This document shows, piece after piece, positions 1 to 6,696 of a stretch of DNA of 14,323 bases (positions are counted from its first letter, which is position 1; the number at the start of each line of letters is the position of its first letter). This DNA is from Candidatus Omnitrophota bacterium (GTDB taxonomy: Bacteria > Omnitrophota > Gorgyraeia > Tantalellales > Tantalellaceae). The notes below the pieces were generated by a model, which had not been told where the DNA came from, ran no database searches, and was given only the letters and a program-made list of their open reading frames with translations. The stretch spans positions 1 through 14,323 of the forward strand of contig JABMSC010000031.1 in the NCBI GenBank assembly GCA_013204685.1, given 5' to 3'. The position numbers and the translations under genes are program-made.

Positions 1-2132
1 ACATGGTGGATCTGATGGCCCTTGTCGGGGACGCGAGTGACAATATTCCGGGGGTCAGGGGGATAGGACAGGTGTCTGCCGTTAAACTTTTAAATGAGTT
101 CGGCACCCTGGAGAATATTTACAAAAAGATCGATAAGGTGCCCTCCGGGTCTATGAAGACAAAACTTGAAGACAGCAAAGATATGGCTGAGATGAGCTTT
201 GAACTTGCAAGGTTAAGGAAGAATGTCCCGGTCAAACTGGATCTCAAAAAAACCGAAGTGACCGCTCCGGATCTGGATCGCCTGGTCGAGCTATATGGAG
301 AGTTCGAATTCAACAAGCTATTGCGCGAGATAATGCCGAAGGAGAAAGAAAGTTCCAGATATCTTGTCAAAGAGGACGCAAAAGCCCTAAAAGAGTTCTT
401 TTCAGCAATATCTGATAAAAAGGAAGTTTCTTTCAGCGTAGACGCTGACTCCGGAAGCGGCGAAGTTTTTGGCGTCGCGTTTTCACTCAAAGAGGGCGAA
501 GCTTTTTATGTTCCTGTAAACGCTAAAGGACAAACACTTAAAGAAAACTTGCGTCTTGTAAAGGACCTCCTTGAGGATGACAGTATAAAGAAAAAGGGAC
601 ATGACCTTAAAGATGATGTTCTTCTCTTGAAGGCCGGCGGCATAGACATAAAGGGACTTGACTTTGATGTCATGATCGCGGATTATCTTATTGATCCCTC
701 TCTAACCCGCCATGATCTTCCCGAAATGGCGATGAGGCATATCGGCTGCAATTTATCAGAAGATAAGGACGGCGTCAAATGGGATGATGCGGGCCAGGGC
801 TCATTGGATCTTTCCGGAGGGCCCCGGCATGAGGGTGCGTGTGAGAGGGCTGATTTCATTTTCCGGTTATACGGTATTTTGGAACCACAGCTTAAAGAGA
901 AACATTTATCCGCGCTTTTTAAGGACGTAGAAATGCCGCTTGTAGGAGTCCTTGCCGACATGGAAGCTGAAGGCGTGGGAGTCAACATTAAATATCTGAA
1001 GGAAAGATCCTCCGATATCGAGAAAAAACTTCACTCTCTTACAAAGAAGATATACAAAAGCGCCGGGGAAGAGTTTAATATAAATTCACCCAAACAGCTG
1101 CAAGTGATACTGTACGAAAAGCTGGGACTTCCGGCAATGAAGAAAACAAAAACGGGCGTTTCAACCGATGAATCGGTCCTCCGGAAACTAACTTCTTACC
1201 ACGAACTTCCCGCATCTTTGCTTGAATACAGGGAGGTAAATAAGCTTAAGACGGGTTACTATGATTCTATATTGGAACTGGTAAACAAGAAAAACCATAA
1301 GCTTCACGCGAATTTTAATCAGGCAGTGACGGCCACGGGTAGATTGTCATCCAGCGAGCCTAACCTGCAGAACATTCCCATAAAGACGGAACTGGGCAGG
1401 GAGATAAGACGTGCTTTTATCCCTTCCGAAAAAGGGGACCTTTTGCTGGCGGCTGATTATTCTCAAGTTGAGCTGAGGATATTAGCTCATTTGTCGAATG
1501 ATAAGAGGCTTCTAAAAGCCTTTGCCGAAGGTGAGGATGTACACCGGTATACAGCGTCGCAAATATATGATTGTGACATAGATAAAGTTACGGATGAAAT
1601 GCGATCGGTGGCCAAAACCGTTAATTTCGGAATAGCTTATGGGATGAGCCCGTTCGGTCTTGCGAAGGATCTGGACATAAGCGTTGAAGATGCCCATAAG
1701 TTTATAGGGGCTTATTTCAGACGCTACAGTGACGTCAGCACCTTTATCGATGATACGATCTCTTCAGTAAGAAAAAAAGGATATGTTACAACATTGCTTA
1801 AGAGAAGGCGGTATATCCCGGAGATAAACAGTAAGAACGAACGGATAAAAAGTTTTGCCGAGAGGGTAGCTGTTAACACTCCCGTTCAGGGTTCAGCCGC
1901 TGACCTTATAAAACTTGCCATGATAGAGTGTCATAAGAGGTTCACGGGGACGGATGTCAAAATGACTATACAGGTGCACGATGAACTCGTGTTTGAAGTG
2001 CCAAAGAACAAATTGAAGGATACTGCCAGTGAAGTCAGGAAAATAATGGAAAATGTTATTTCGCTGAAAGTGCCTCTGGTGGTGGATGTTAAGGCGGGCG
2101 AGAACTGGCTGGACATGAAGGAAGTTGCTTAA
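1..2132 (+). CDS. polA: DNA polymerase I, 5'-truncated by the window edge
   Basis: Family A DNA polymerase that fills repair gaps and replaces RNA primers on the lagging strand. The visible 709 residues begin inside the helix-3-turn-helix part of the 5' nuclease (GDASDNIPG, then a GIGQVSAVKLL helix-hairpin), so roughly 170 N-terminal residues lie upstream and position 3 is not the true start. Residues ~130-300 are the 3'-5' exonuclease fold and ~310-709 the polymerase. Motif A is DYSQVELRI (D485). Motif B has R534, K538, F542 and Y546 (F, not Y, at the sugar-discrimination position). Motif C is QVHDELVFE (H659, D660, E661). The polymerase site is intact. The proofreading site looks damaged: Exo I reads D147-A-D149, Exo II keeps D205, but the Exo III Y-x3-D positions read G278 and R282. 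Family and gene identity are certain. Loss of proofreading is inferred from my alignment to the remembered E. coli sequence. Confidence 0.97.
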   Translation, partial: MVDLMALVGDASDNIPGVRGIGQVSAVKLLNEFGTLENIYKKIDKVPSGSMKTKLEDSKDMAEMSFELARLRKNVPVKLDLKKTEVTAPDLDRLVELYGEFEFNKLLREIMPKEKESSRYLVKEDAKALKEFFSAISDKKEVSFSVDADSGSGEVFGVAFSLKEGEAFYVPVNAKGQTLKENLRLVKDLLEDDSIKKKGHDLKDDVLLLKAGGIDIKGLDFDVMIADYLIDPSLTRHDLPEMAMRHIGCNLSEDKDGVKWDDAGQGSLDLSGGPRHEGACERADFIFRLYGILEPQLKEKHLSALFKDVEMPLVGVLADMEAEGVGVNIKYLKERSSDIEKKLHSLTKKIYKSAGEEFNINSPKQLQVILYEKLGLPAMKKTKTGVSTDESVLRKLTSYHELPASLLEYREVNKLKTGYYDSILELVNKKNHKLHANFNQAVTATGRLSSSEPNLQNIPIKTELGREIRRAFIPSEKGDLLLAADYSQVELRILAHLSNDKRLLKAFAEGEDVHRYTASQIYDCDIDKVTDEMRSVAKTVNFGIAYGMSPFGLAKDLDISVEDAHKFIGAYFRRYSDVSTFIDDTISSVRKKGYVTTLLKRRRYIPEINSKNERIKSFAERVAVNTPVQGSAADLIKLAMIECHKRFTGTDVKMTIQVHDELVFEVPKNKLKDTASEVRKIMENVISLKVPLVVDVKAGENWLDMKEVA

Positions 2133-2151
2133 GGTTCAAGGGTGTAAAGAT

Positions 2152-2769
2152 ATGAAAAAAAAGATCATTATAGGCGTCACAGGAAACCTTGCAAGCGGCA
2201 AAACGGCGGTAGCCGACATGTTCAAAGAGCTGGGGGCCGTGAAAATTGACGCCGATGAAATTGCCCATGAACTTTTGAGTAAGGATGAGGGAATAAAAAA
2301 GGAAGTCTTAAACGCATTCGGCGAAGAGATTCTTTCAGACGGGGAGATAGACAGAAGAAAATTAGCTGAAATAGTTTTTTGTAATAAAGAAAAACTGACC
2401 CGTTTGTGCAGCATCATGCACCCTGCCATTATACAGGTGATAAAAGAAGAGGCGGAGAAGTCTCGCGGTGAAATAATTGTCCTGGATGCGCCGCTTCTTC
2501 TTGAAGCCGGGCTTGCCGATTATGTTGACGTTGTGGTAGTCGTTACAGCGGGATACCGCACTCAGATGGATAGAGCCATAGCCAGGGGGATCGAGGAAGA
2601 AGAAGCAAAAAACATTATAAACAATCAGATGCCGGTCGACGAAAAAATCAGGTTCGCCGATCATGTTATAGATAATGATTTTGATCTAGGAACAACAAAA
2701 GAAGGAGTAAAAGAGTTATGGCAAAAAGTCAAAGTCCAGAAAGTCAAAGTCCGAGAAAAAAAGAATTAG
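2152..2769 (+). CDS. coaE: Dephospho-CoA kinase
   Basis: Catalyses the last step of coenzyme A synthesis, ATP-dependent phosphorylation of the 3'-hydroxyl of dephospho-CoA, in the cytosol. The P-loop is GVTGNLASGKT (G8-T18, Lys17). It is followed by the DADEIAHELL substrate motif, an MHP motif, the VLDAPLLLEAGL strand-loop and the C-terminal QMPVDEKIRFADHVIDND segment, all as in the family. The ATG at 2152 gives 205 residues, the usual size. A TTG at 2125 would add nine residues and overlap polA, and is less likely. The gene follows polA by 19 bases, a common bacterial pairing. The last residues are a five-residue duplication (KVKVQ, KVKVR) encoded by a 15-bp tandem repeat that also encodes the start of rho in another frame, so the tail is probably a repeat-derived addition. 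Confidence 0.95.
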   Translation: MKKKIIIGVTGNLASGKTAVADMFKELGAVKIDADEIAHELLSKDEGIKKEVLNAFGEEILSDGEIDRRKLAEIVFCNKEKLTRLCSIMHPAIIQVIKEEAEKSRGEIIVLDAPLLLEAGLADYVDVVVVVTAGYRTQMDRAIARGIEEEEAKNIINNQMPVDEKIRFADHVIDNDFDLGTTKEGVKELWQKVKVQKVKVREKKN

Positions 2770-4016
2770 ACATTGTGCAGCTTAAGAACATGAAGATAGC
2801 CGAGCTTACGGAGCTTGCCGGAAGTCTTAAGATCAGCGGCGTGAGCGCCATGAAAAAGCATGATCTCATCTTCAGCGTGCTTCAGGCGAAGATAGAAAAA
2901 GACGGGTTTGCGTACGGCGAGGGCGTGCTTGAGGTCCTGGAGGACGGTTTTGGTTTTCTTAGAAGCGCTGATTACAGCTATCTTCCGTGCCCGGATGATA
3001 TTTATGTTTCCCCGTCACAGATCCGAAGATTTAATCTGAAAACAGGAGATACTGTGAGCGGCCAGATCCGTCCCCCAAAAGAGGGTGAAAGGTATTTTGC
3101 CCTTTTAAAGGTCGAAGCTGTTAATTTCGAAAATCCGGAAGTTACAAAAAACAAGATACTTTTCGAGAATCTTACACCGCTATATCCGGATGAACGTTTT
3201 GTGCTGGAGACAGAGCCTAAAGAGATATCAATGAGGGTTATGGATCTTTTGACCCCGGTGGGAAAGGGACAGAGGGGTCTTATAGTGGCGCCTCCCTATA
3301 GCGGAAAGACGGTTTTTCTTCAGAAGTTCGCCAATAGCATTACTACCAACTATCCGGATTCTGTACTCTTGATACTGCTTATAGACGAGAGGCCGGAAGA
3401 AGTAACGGATATGAAAAGATCCGTGAATGCCGAAGTTATCTCCTCTACTTTTGACGAACAGGCGCAGAGACATACCCAGGTTGCCGAGATGGTTCTTAAT
3501 AAGGCTAAGCGTCTTGTTGAGCACAAGAAAGACGTAGTAATACTGCTCGATTCGATAACGCGCCTCGCCAGAGCATATAACAGCGTTGTGCCTCATTCCG
3601 GAAAGATCCTTTCAGGTGGTGTGGATTCAAATGCTCTGCATAAACCCAAAAGGTTCTTCGGTACCGCGCGTAACGTTGAAGAGGGCGGGAGTCTTACCAT
3701 TATCGCAACTGCGCTTATTGATACAGGCAGCCGCATGGACGAGGTTATCTTTGAAGAGTTTAAAGGTACGGGTAACATGGAAATTCAGCTGGACAGAAAC
3801 CTCTTTCAGCGCAGAATATATCCTGCCATAGACATCAAAAGGTCCAATACCCGGAAGGAAGAACTCCTGGTGGATGACGATGAGTTGAAAAAGGTGTGGC
3901 TGATGAGGAAGGTTTTGAGCGATCTTGACTCCGTGGAGGCCATGGAACTTCTGATAGACCGTCTGAAAAAGTCTAAAACGAACGATGAATTTCTGCAAAA
4001 CTTGAGCAAATCATAA
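2718..4016 (+). CDS. rho: Transcription termination factor Rho
   Basis: Hexameric RNA-dependent ATPase/helicase that ends transcription of untranslated RNA. At 432 residues it is slightly longer than E. coli Rho (419). Order: an added N-terminal tail (1-~16), the helical Rho N-domain (~17-60), the cold-shock-like RNA-binding domain (~65-135, with GFGFLRSADYSYL and DDIYVSPSQIRRFNL), then the RecA-type ATPase. The Walker A loop is APPYSGKT (Lys197), where most Rho proteins I remember have PPKAGKT. LLIDERPEEVT, the DSITRLARAYN Q-loop region and TALIDTGSRMDEVI are conserved. The ATG at 2718 is preceded by AAGGAG at 2702-2707, which decides the start, so the first 52 bases overlap coaE in another frame. 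Residues 4-13 (SQSPE/SQSPR) come from the tandem repeat there. Homology to other Rho proteins begins near QLKNMK. Confidence 0.97.
   Translation: MAKSQSPESQSPRKKELDIVQLKNMKIAELTELAGSLKISGVSAMKKHDLIFSVLQAKIEKDGFAYGEGVLEVLEDGFGFLRSADYSYLPCPDDIYVSPSQIRRFNLKTGDTVSGQIRPPKEGERYFALLKVEAVNFENPEVTKNKILFENLTPLYPDERFVLETEPKEISMRVMDLLTPVGKGQRGLIVAPPYSGKTVFLQKFANSITTNYPDSVLLILLIDERPEEVTDMKRSVNAEVISSTFDEQAQRHTQVAEMVLNKAKRLVEHKKDVVILLDSITRLARAYNSVVPHSGKILSGGVDSNALHKPKRFFGTARNVEEGGSLTIIATALIDTGSRMDEVIFEEFKGTGNMEIQLDRNLFQRRIYPAIDIKRSNTRKEELLVDDDELKKVWLMRKVLSDLDSVEAMELLIDRLKKSKTNDEFLQNLSKS
2725..2755 (+). repeat. 15-bp tandem duplication inside the coaE/rho overlap
   Basis: AAAGTCAAAGTCCAG at 2725-2739 is followed directly by AAAGTCAAAGTCCGAG at 2740-2755, and each copy has an internal AAGTC repeat of about 7-8 bases. 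In the coaE frame it encodes KVKVQ/KVKVR. In the rho frame it encodes SQSPE/SQSPR. Both protein ends lie outside the conserved family cores, so the repeat appears to have extended both genes at once. Confidence 0.85.
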
Positions 4017-4017
4017 T

Positions 4018-4082
4018 TAGTTCGGAGCCCATTACAAATCAAAATTTGTAACGGGCCATGGTTCGGAGTTGGTAGTTCGTAG
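4018..4082 (+). repeat. Hairpin with flanking heptamer-type repeats after rho
   Basis: A 12-bp stem (4027-4038 GCCCATTACAAA with 4045-4056 TTTGTAACGGGC, one A-C mismatch) with a six-base loop starts 11 bases after the rho stop codon. It is bracketed by direct copies of GTTCGGAG at 4020-4027 and 4061-4068. The right copy opens a run of heptamers: GTTCGGA (4061), GTTGGTA (4068), GTTCGTA (4075). No T-run follows this first stem. It resembles a dispersed repeat more than a classical terminator, though it could help protect the rho mRNA 3' end. Confidence 0.7.
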
Positions 4083-4084
4083 TT

Positions 4085-4120
4085 GTAGGGGCACAGAATG
4101 TGGGTGCCCCTACTTGTTTT
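4085..4120 (+). terminator. Perfect GTAGGGGCAC palindrome, possible rho terminator
   Basis: GTAGGGGCAC (4085-4094) pairs perfectly with GTGCCCCTAC (4104-4113) across a nine-base loop, and the tail TTGTTTT follows at 4114-4120. The strong GC stem plus a short, interrupted T-tract fits a factor-independent terminator for the upstream operon, just ahead of the likely rpmE promoter. I recall similar GTAGGGGC palindromes recurring in uncultured bacterial genomes, so it may instead be a dispersed palindrome used as a terminator. Confidence 0.55.
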
Positions 4121-4159
4121 ATATAATTTATACTTATCCCCTAACAATTATAATAATAC

Positions 4160-4187
4160 TTGATATTTATAGGAATTTTAGTAAAAT
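4160..4187 (+). promoter_or_regulatory. Probable sigma-70-type promoter for rpmE
   Basis: TTGATA at 4160-4165 and TAAAAT at 4182-4187 are separated by 16 bases, within a very AT-rich stretch between the terminator-like hairpin and rpmE. A start about seven bases downstream would leave a leader of about 50 bases before the GTG start. The match is good but AT-rich DNA yields such matches by chance. Confidence 0.45.
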
Positions 4188-4244
4188 AATGGTTCGTGTT
4201 TGTTGCAAAGATATGAAAATAATACATTTATAAGGGGGTTAGAA

Positions 4245-4625
4245 GTGAGAAAAGGTATTCATCCTGAGTATAAGGAAACGACGATTGTTTGCGCTTGCGG
4301 AAACACCGTACACACGCATTCGTCAAAAGACACTATTCATGTTGAGATATGTTCCAAATGCCATCCATTTTACACAGGGAAGCAGAAACTGGTAGACTCT
4401 GCAGGTAGGGTTGAGCGTTTTAAGAGCCGTTTTGCAAAGAGCGAGGATCTGAAAACAAAGGTTTCCGAACCGGTAGTTGAAAAGGCAGAGAAGCCGGCTT
4501 CTGAAGCAAAAAAAGAAGATGTCGCTCCCCGGGAAGAGGCAAAACAAGAAGAAGTTAAGGGCGAAGACAAACCGGAAGCAGCTGAAGATAACGCCTCTAC
4601 TGAGGAGAAGAAAAGTAAAGAATGA
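4245..4625 (+). CDS. rpmE: Ribosomal protein L31 (zinc-binding form) with long charged tail
   Basis: Component of the large ribosomal subunit near the central protuberance. Residues 1-~66 are a full L31: start (M)RKGIHPEY, then C16-x-C18 and C36-x2-C39, the four cysteines of the zinc-binding class, then the HPFYTGKQKLVDSAGRVERF signature. The family usually ends near 66-70 residues. Here about 60 more follow, rich in Glu, Lys and Ala and probably disordered. The start is GTG at 4245, chosen because AAGGGGG (4232-4238) sits six bases upstream and the protein then aligns with L31 from its first residue. An ATG-like extension from 4200 has no family match. The stop codon (4623-4625) forms the first bases of an inverted-repeat arm. 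Family certain; role of the tail unknown. Confidence 0.93.
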   Translation: MRKGIHPEYKETTIVCACGNTVHTHSSKDTIHVEICSKCHPFYTGKQKLVDSAGRVERFKSRFAKSEDLKTKVSEPVVEKAEKPASEAKKEDVAPREEAKQEEVKGEDKPEAAEDNASTEEKKSKE

Positions 4626-4853
4626 TTACACAGATGATTTTATATAAAAACCTACAGGAGTGAAGTCAAGTAGGATATCAGGCAATCGGGACATCGGGAG
4701 GATAGGGTACCAGGACACCGGGGTATCGGGTAGGGCAAAAACTCCTGATACCCTGATACACCGATATCCTATCCCCCTGATAACCCGATGTCCTGATATA
4801 GATTTGTGTAATCTAAACAAGTTGGCCAAATTCAGAAGAAATCTGTGTAATCA
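4623..4853. repeat. Outer inverted repeat of a nested element between rpmE and prfA
   Basis: TGATTACACAGAT (4623-4635) and ATCTGTGTAATCA (4841-4853) are perfect 13-bp inverted copies. The match extends outward with one indel (GTAAA plus GAA or AA). A third related copy, GATTTGTGTAATC, lies at 4801-4813. The arms enclose the octamer-periodic palindrome described separately. The left arm contains the rpmE stop codon. The right arm ends 16 bases before the prfA ATG. No transposase gene or clear target duplication is visible, so this is a small non-autonomous or hairpin-type repeat of unknown mobility. Confidence 0.75.
4675..4799. repeat. 125-bp inverted repeat with strict 8-bp periodicity
   Basis: The left arm (4675-4730) divides without gaps into seven octamers: ATATCAGG, CAATCGGG, ACATCGGG, AGGATAGG, GTACCAGG, ACACCGGG, GTATCGGG. 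The right arm (4744-4799), read on the opposite strand from its outer end, gives ATATCAGG, ACATCGGG, TTATCAGG, GGGATAGG, ATATCGGT, GTATCAGG, GTATCAGG. A 13-base spacer separates the arms. By my count 41 of 56 positions agree. The fourth unit departs from the ATCRGG pattern in the same way in both arms. The RNA would fold into a long imperfect stem. One frame is open through the element into prfA, but that is not evidence of coding. Confidence 0.85.
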
Positions 4854-4869
4854 TTTTTACAGGATAGAT

Positions 4870-5952
4870 ATGGAACGATTTTTCGAAAAACTGAAAGAAA
4901 AAAAAGAAAAATATATAGCTTTGGAGAAAGAGCTTTCTTCTCCGGAACTATTGTCTAAGCGCGAAGAGTATAAAGTAAAGGCAAAAGAATATGCTGACCT
5001 GAAAGAGGTAATTGCGGAGTATGACAGGTATCTTTCGCTTGAAGAGGAGAAGGCGGGCCTCGAGAAGATGATCTCCGAGGAAGAGACAGGAAGTGAGTAT
5101 GCCAAGATGGCCAAGAAAGAGCTTGGGGATGTTGCTGGAGCGATGGAATCCAAAAAGAAGGATCTGGAAGAACTTCTTATCTCAGAAGACGGGGGAGAAA
5201 ATAAACGCAATGTTATAATGGAAATACGTGCGGGGACAGGAGGGCTGGAAGCGGGTTTATTTGCCGCAGACCTCTACAAAATGTACACAAAGTATATTGA
5301 TAAACAGGGATGGCGTACATCGGTAATAAGCATGAGCGGATCTGAGATGGGAGGGGTAAAAGAAATAATTTTTTCTGTAGACGGAAAGAATGTATTTAAA
5401 CATCTCAAGTTTGAAATGGGAACACATAGAGTGCAACGCGTTCCGGAAACCGAAACCAGCGGACGCATTCATACCTCCGCGGCCACTGTTGCGGTTCTGC
5501 CGGAAGCTGAAGACGTAGAGGTAGACATAAAGCCGCAGGATCTAAAAATAGATGTTTATAGAGCCAGCGGCGCAGGCGGACAGCACGTAAATGTAACGGA
5601 TTCTGCTGTGAGGATAACACATTTGCCTTCCGGGGTTATTGTGAGCTGTCAGGATGAGAGGAGCCAGCATAAAAATAAAACAAAGGCGATGAGAGTCCTT
5701 AAGGCCCGTATTTTCGAGAAGATGCAGGAAGACCAGAGGCGTAAGATATCCGATGTCAGGAAAAAACAGGTCGGGAGCGGCGACCGTTCGGAAAAAATAA
5801 GGACGTATAATTTCCCCGAGAACAGGGTCACGGATCACAGGATAAACCTGACGTTATATAATTTGGCGAATATACTGGAAGGGGATCTTGTCAGCATCGT
5901 AGAGGGACTTTGGGAGGAAGATCGGAAATTGAGACTTGAAGAAGGGACATAG
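4870..5952 (+). CDS. prfA: Peptide chain release factor 1
   Basis: Recognises UAA and UAG stop codons in the ribosomal A site and triggers peptide release. From the ATG at 4870 the protein has 360 residues, the standard RF1 length. Features: an N-terminal coiled-coil helical domain (~1-110), a GTGGLEAG segment, the codon-recognition tripeptide P192-E193-T194 in RVQRVPETETSGRIHTSAATVAVLPE (RF1 has PxT, RF2 has SPF), and the catalytic GAGGQHVN loop with G236-G237-Q238. AGGA (4861-4864) lies five bases before the start. The frame stays open 70 codons upstream through the palindromic repeat, but that stretch has no RF1 similarity. Q238 is the expected methylation target of PrmC, whose gene follows. 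Confidence 0.97.
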   Translation: MERFFEKLKEKKEKYIALEKELSSPELLSKREEYKVKAKEYADLKEVIAEYDRYLSLEEEKAGLEKMISEEETGSEYAKMAKKELGDVAGAMESKKKDLEELLISEDGGENKRNVIMEIRAGTGGLEAGLFAADLYKMYTKYIDKQGWRTSVISMSGSEMGGVKEIIFSVDGKNVFKHLKFEMGTHRVQRVPETETSGRIHTSAATVAVLPEAEDVEVDIKPQDLKIDVYRASGAGGQHVNVTDSAVRITHLPSGVIVSCQDERSQHKNKTKAMRVLKARIFEKMQEDQRRKISDVRKKQVGSGDRSEKIRTYNFPENRVTDHRINLTLYNLANILEGDLVSIVEGLWEEDRKLRLEEGT

Positions 5953-6018
5953 AGCAGGGAATTTGCCAGCCCTTTTGACTAACAGAGGCAGCACAAAGAT
6001 GAAAATTGCGAGTTAATT

Positions 6019-6696
6019 ATGAAATACTCCGAAACAACACCAGTACAATATCAAGAAGGGACTGTCAGATTTTTGGGGATGGACATACCGGTTGACGAAA
6101 GAGTTTTGATCCCGCGTCCGGAAACAGAACTTCTTGTTGAAGTTGTCGCAGGCATATGCGAAGAAAAGAGATGGAAAGAACCTTTCATTCTTGATATAGG
6201 CACCGGAAGCGGCGCTATCGCTCTGGGGATAACGAAGCTTGTTGATACAGCTCACGTGATAGCTTCAGATGTCTCTCAAGATGTGCTGGCTCTGGCGGGA
6301 GAGAACATTAAAAAATTCAAGCGGGAAGAAAGAATAGAACTCACTTCTTCTGATATGTTCTCGGCCTTTGGTTCGGAATATAACGATTGTTTTGATTGCG
6401 TAGTGTCTAATCCTCCGTATGTTTCAGATAAGGATTATGGAGCTCTTGACGCCTGGGTTAAGGCGGAACCGGCTCTCGCGCTTCTTGCCGGAGCGGAAGG
6501 GCTGGACTGCTTGAAGGTAATAGCCGCCGAAAGCTCAAGAGTTATTAAGCCGGGCGGAGTTCTCGCTGTAGAAGTGGGATACGATCAGGCCCAAAAAGTG
6601 AAGATCCTCTTCGAGGAATATGGTTTTTCGGATATTAAGGGGTTCGTCGATTTCGGCGGACACGAACGCGTTATCATAGGGCGCAGGCATGGATAA
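6019..6696 (+). CDS. prmC: Release factor glutamine methyltransferase, lacking the N-terminal domain
   Basis: SAM-dependent methyltransferase that modifies the GGQ glutamine of release factors. The 225 residues hold the PVQYQEGTVRFLGMDIPVDERVLIPRPETE entry region (P32, R33, P34, E35), the SAM loop LDIGTGSGAIALG (from L58), and the catalytic NPPY (N131-Y134) followed by VSDKDY. Typical PrmC is about 280 residues with a ~70-residue N-terminal helical domain that helps bind the release factor, and that domain is absent. Only 66 bases separate prfA from this ATG, and an in-frame stop at 5980-5982 with no start after it rules out an extension. The catalytic core looks intact. The gene overlaps murA by eight bases, so translation of the two is probably coupled. 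Confidence 0.92.
   Translation: MKYSETTPVQYQEGTVRFLGMDIPVDERVLIPRPETELLVEVVAGICEEKRWKEPFILDIGTGSGAIALGITKLVDTAHVIASDVSQDVLALAGENIKKFKREERIELTSSDMFSAFGSEYNDCFDCVVSNPPYVSDKDYGALDAWVKAEPALALLAGAEGLDCLKVIAAESSRVIKPGGVLAVEVGYDQAQKVKILFEEYGFSDIKGFVDFGGHERVIIGRRHG

Noticed and set aside
2125..2151. TTG start for coaE overlapping polA
   Set aside because: It adds nine residues before the conserved start of the family; the ATG at 2152 fits the usual length.
4200..4244. Upstream start for L31 giving 15 extra residues
   Set aside because: The GTG at 4245 has AAGGGGG six bases upstream and matches the family start; the extra residues do not match.
4660..4869. In-frame 70-residue N-terminal extension of RF1
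   Set aside because: It is translated from the octamer palindrome and the outer repeat arm, has no RF1 similarity, and the ATG at 4870 gives the standard 360 residues with AGGA upstream.
5999..6016. Five-codon leader peptide (MKIAS) before prmC
   Set aside because: It is very short, lacks a clear ribosome-binding site, and has no attenuator structure around it; chance is the simpler explanation.
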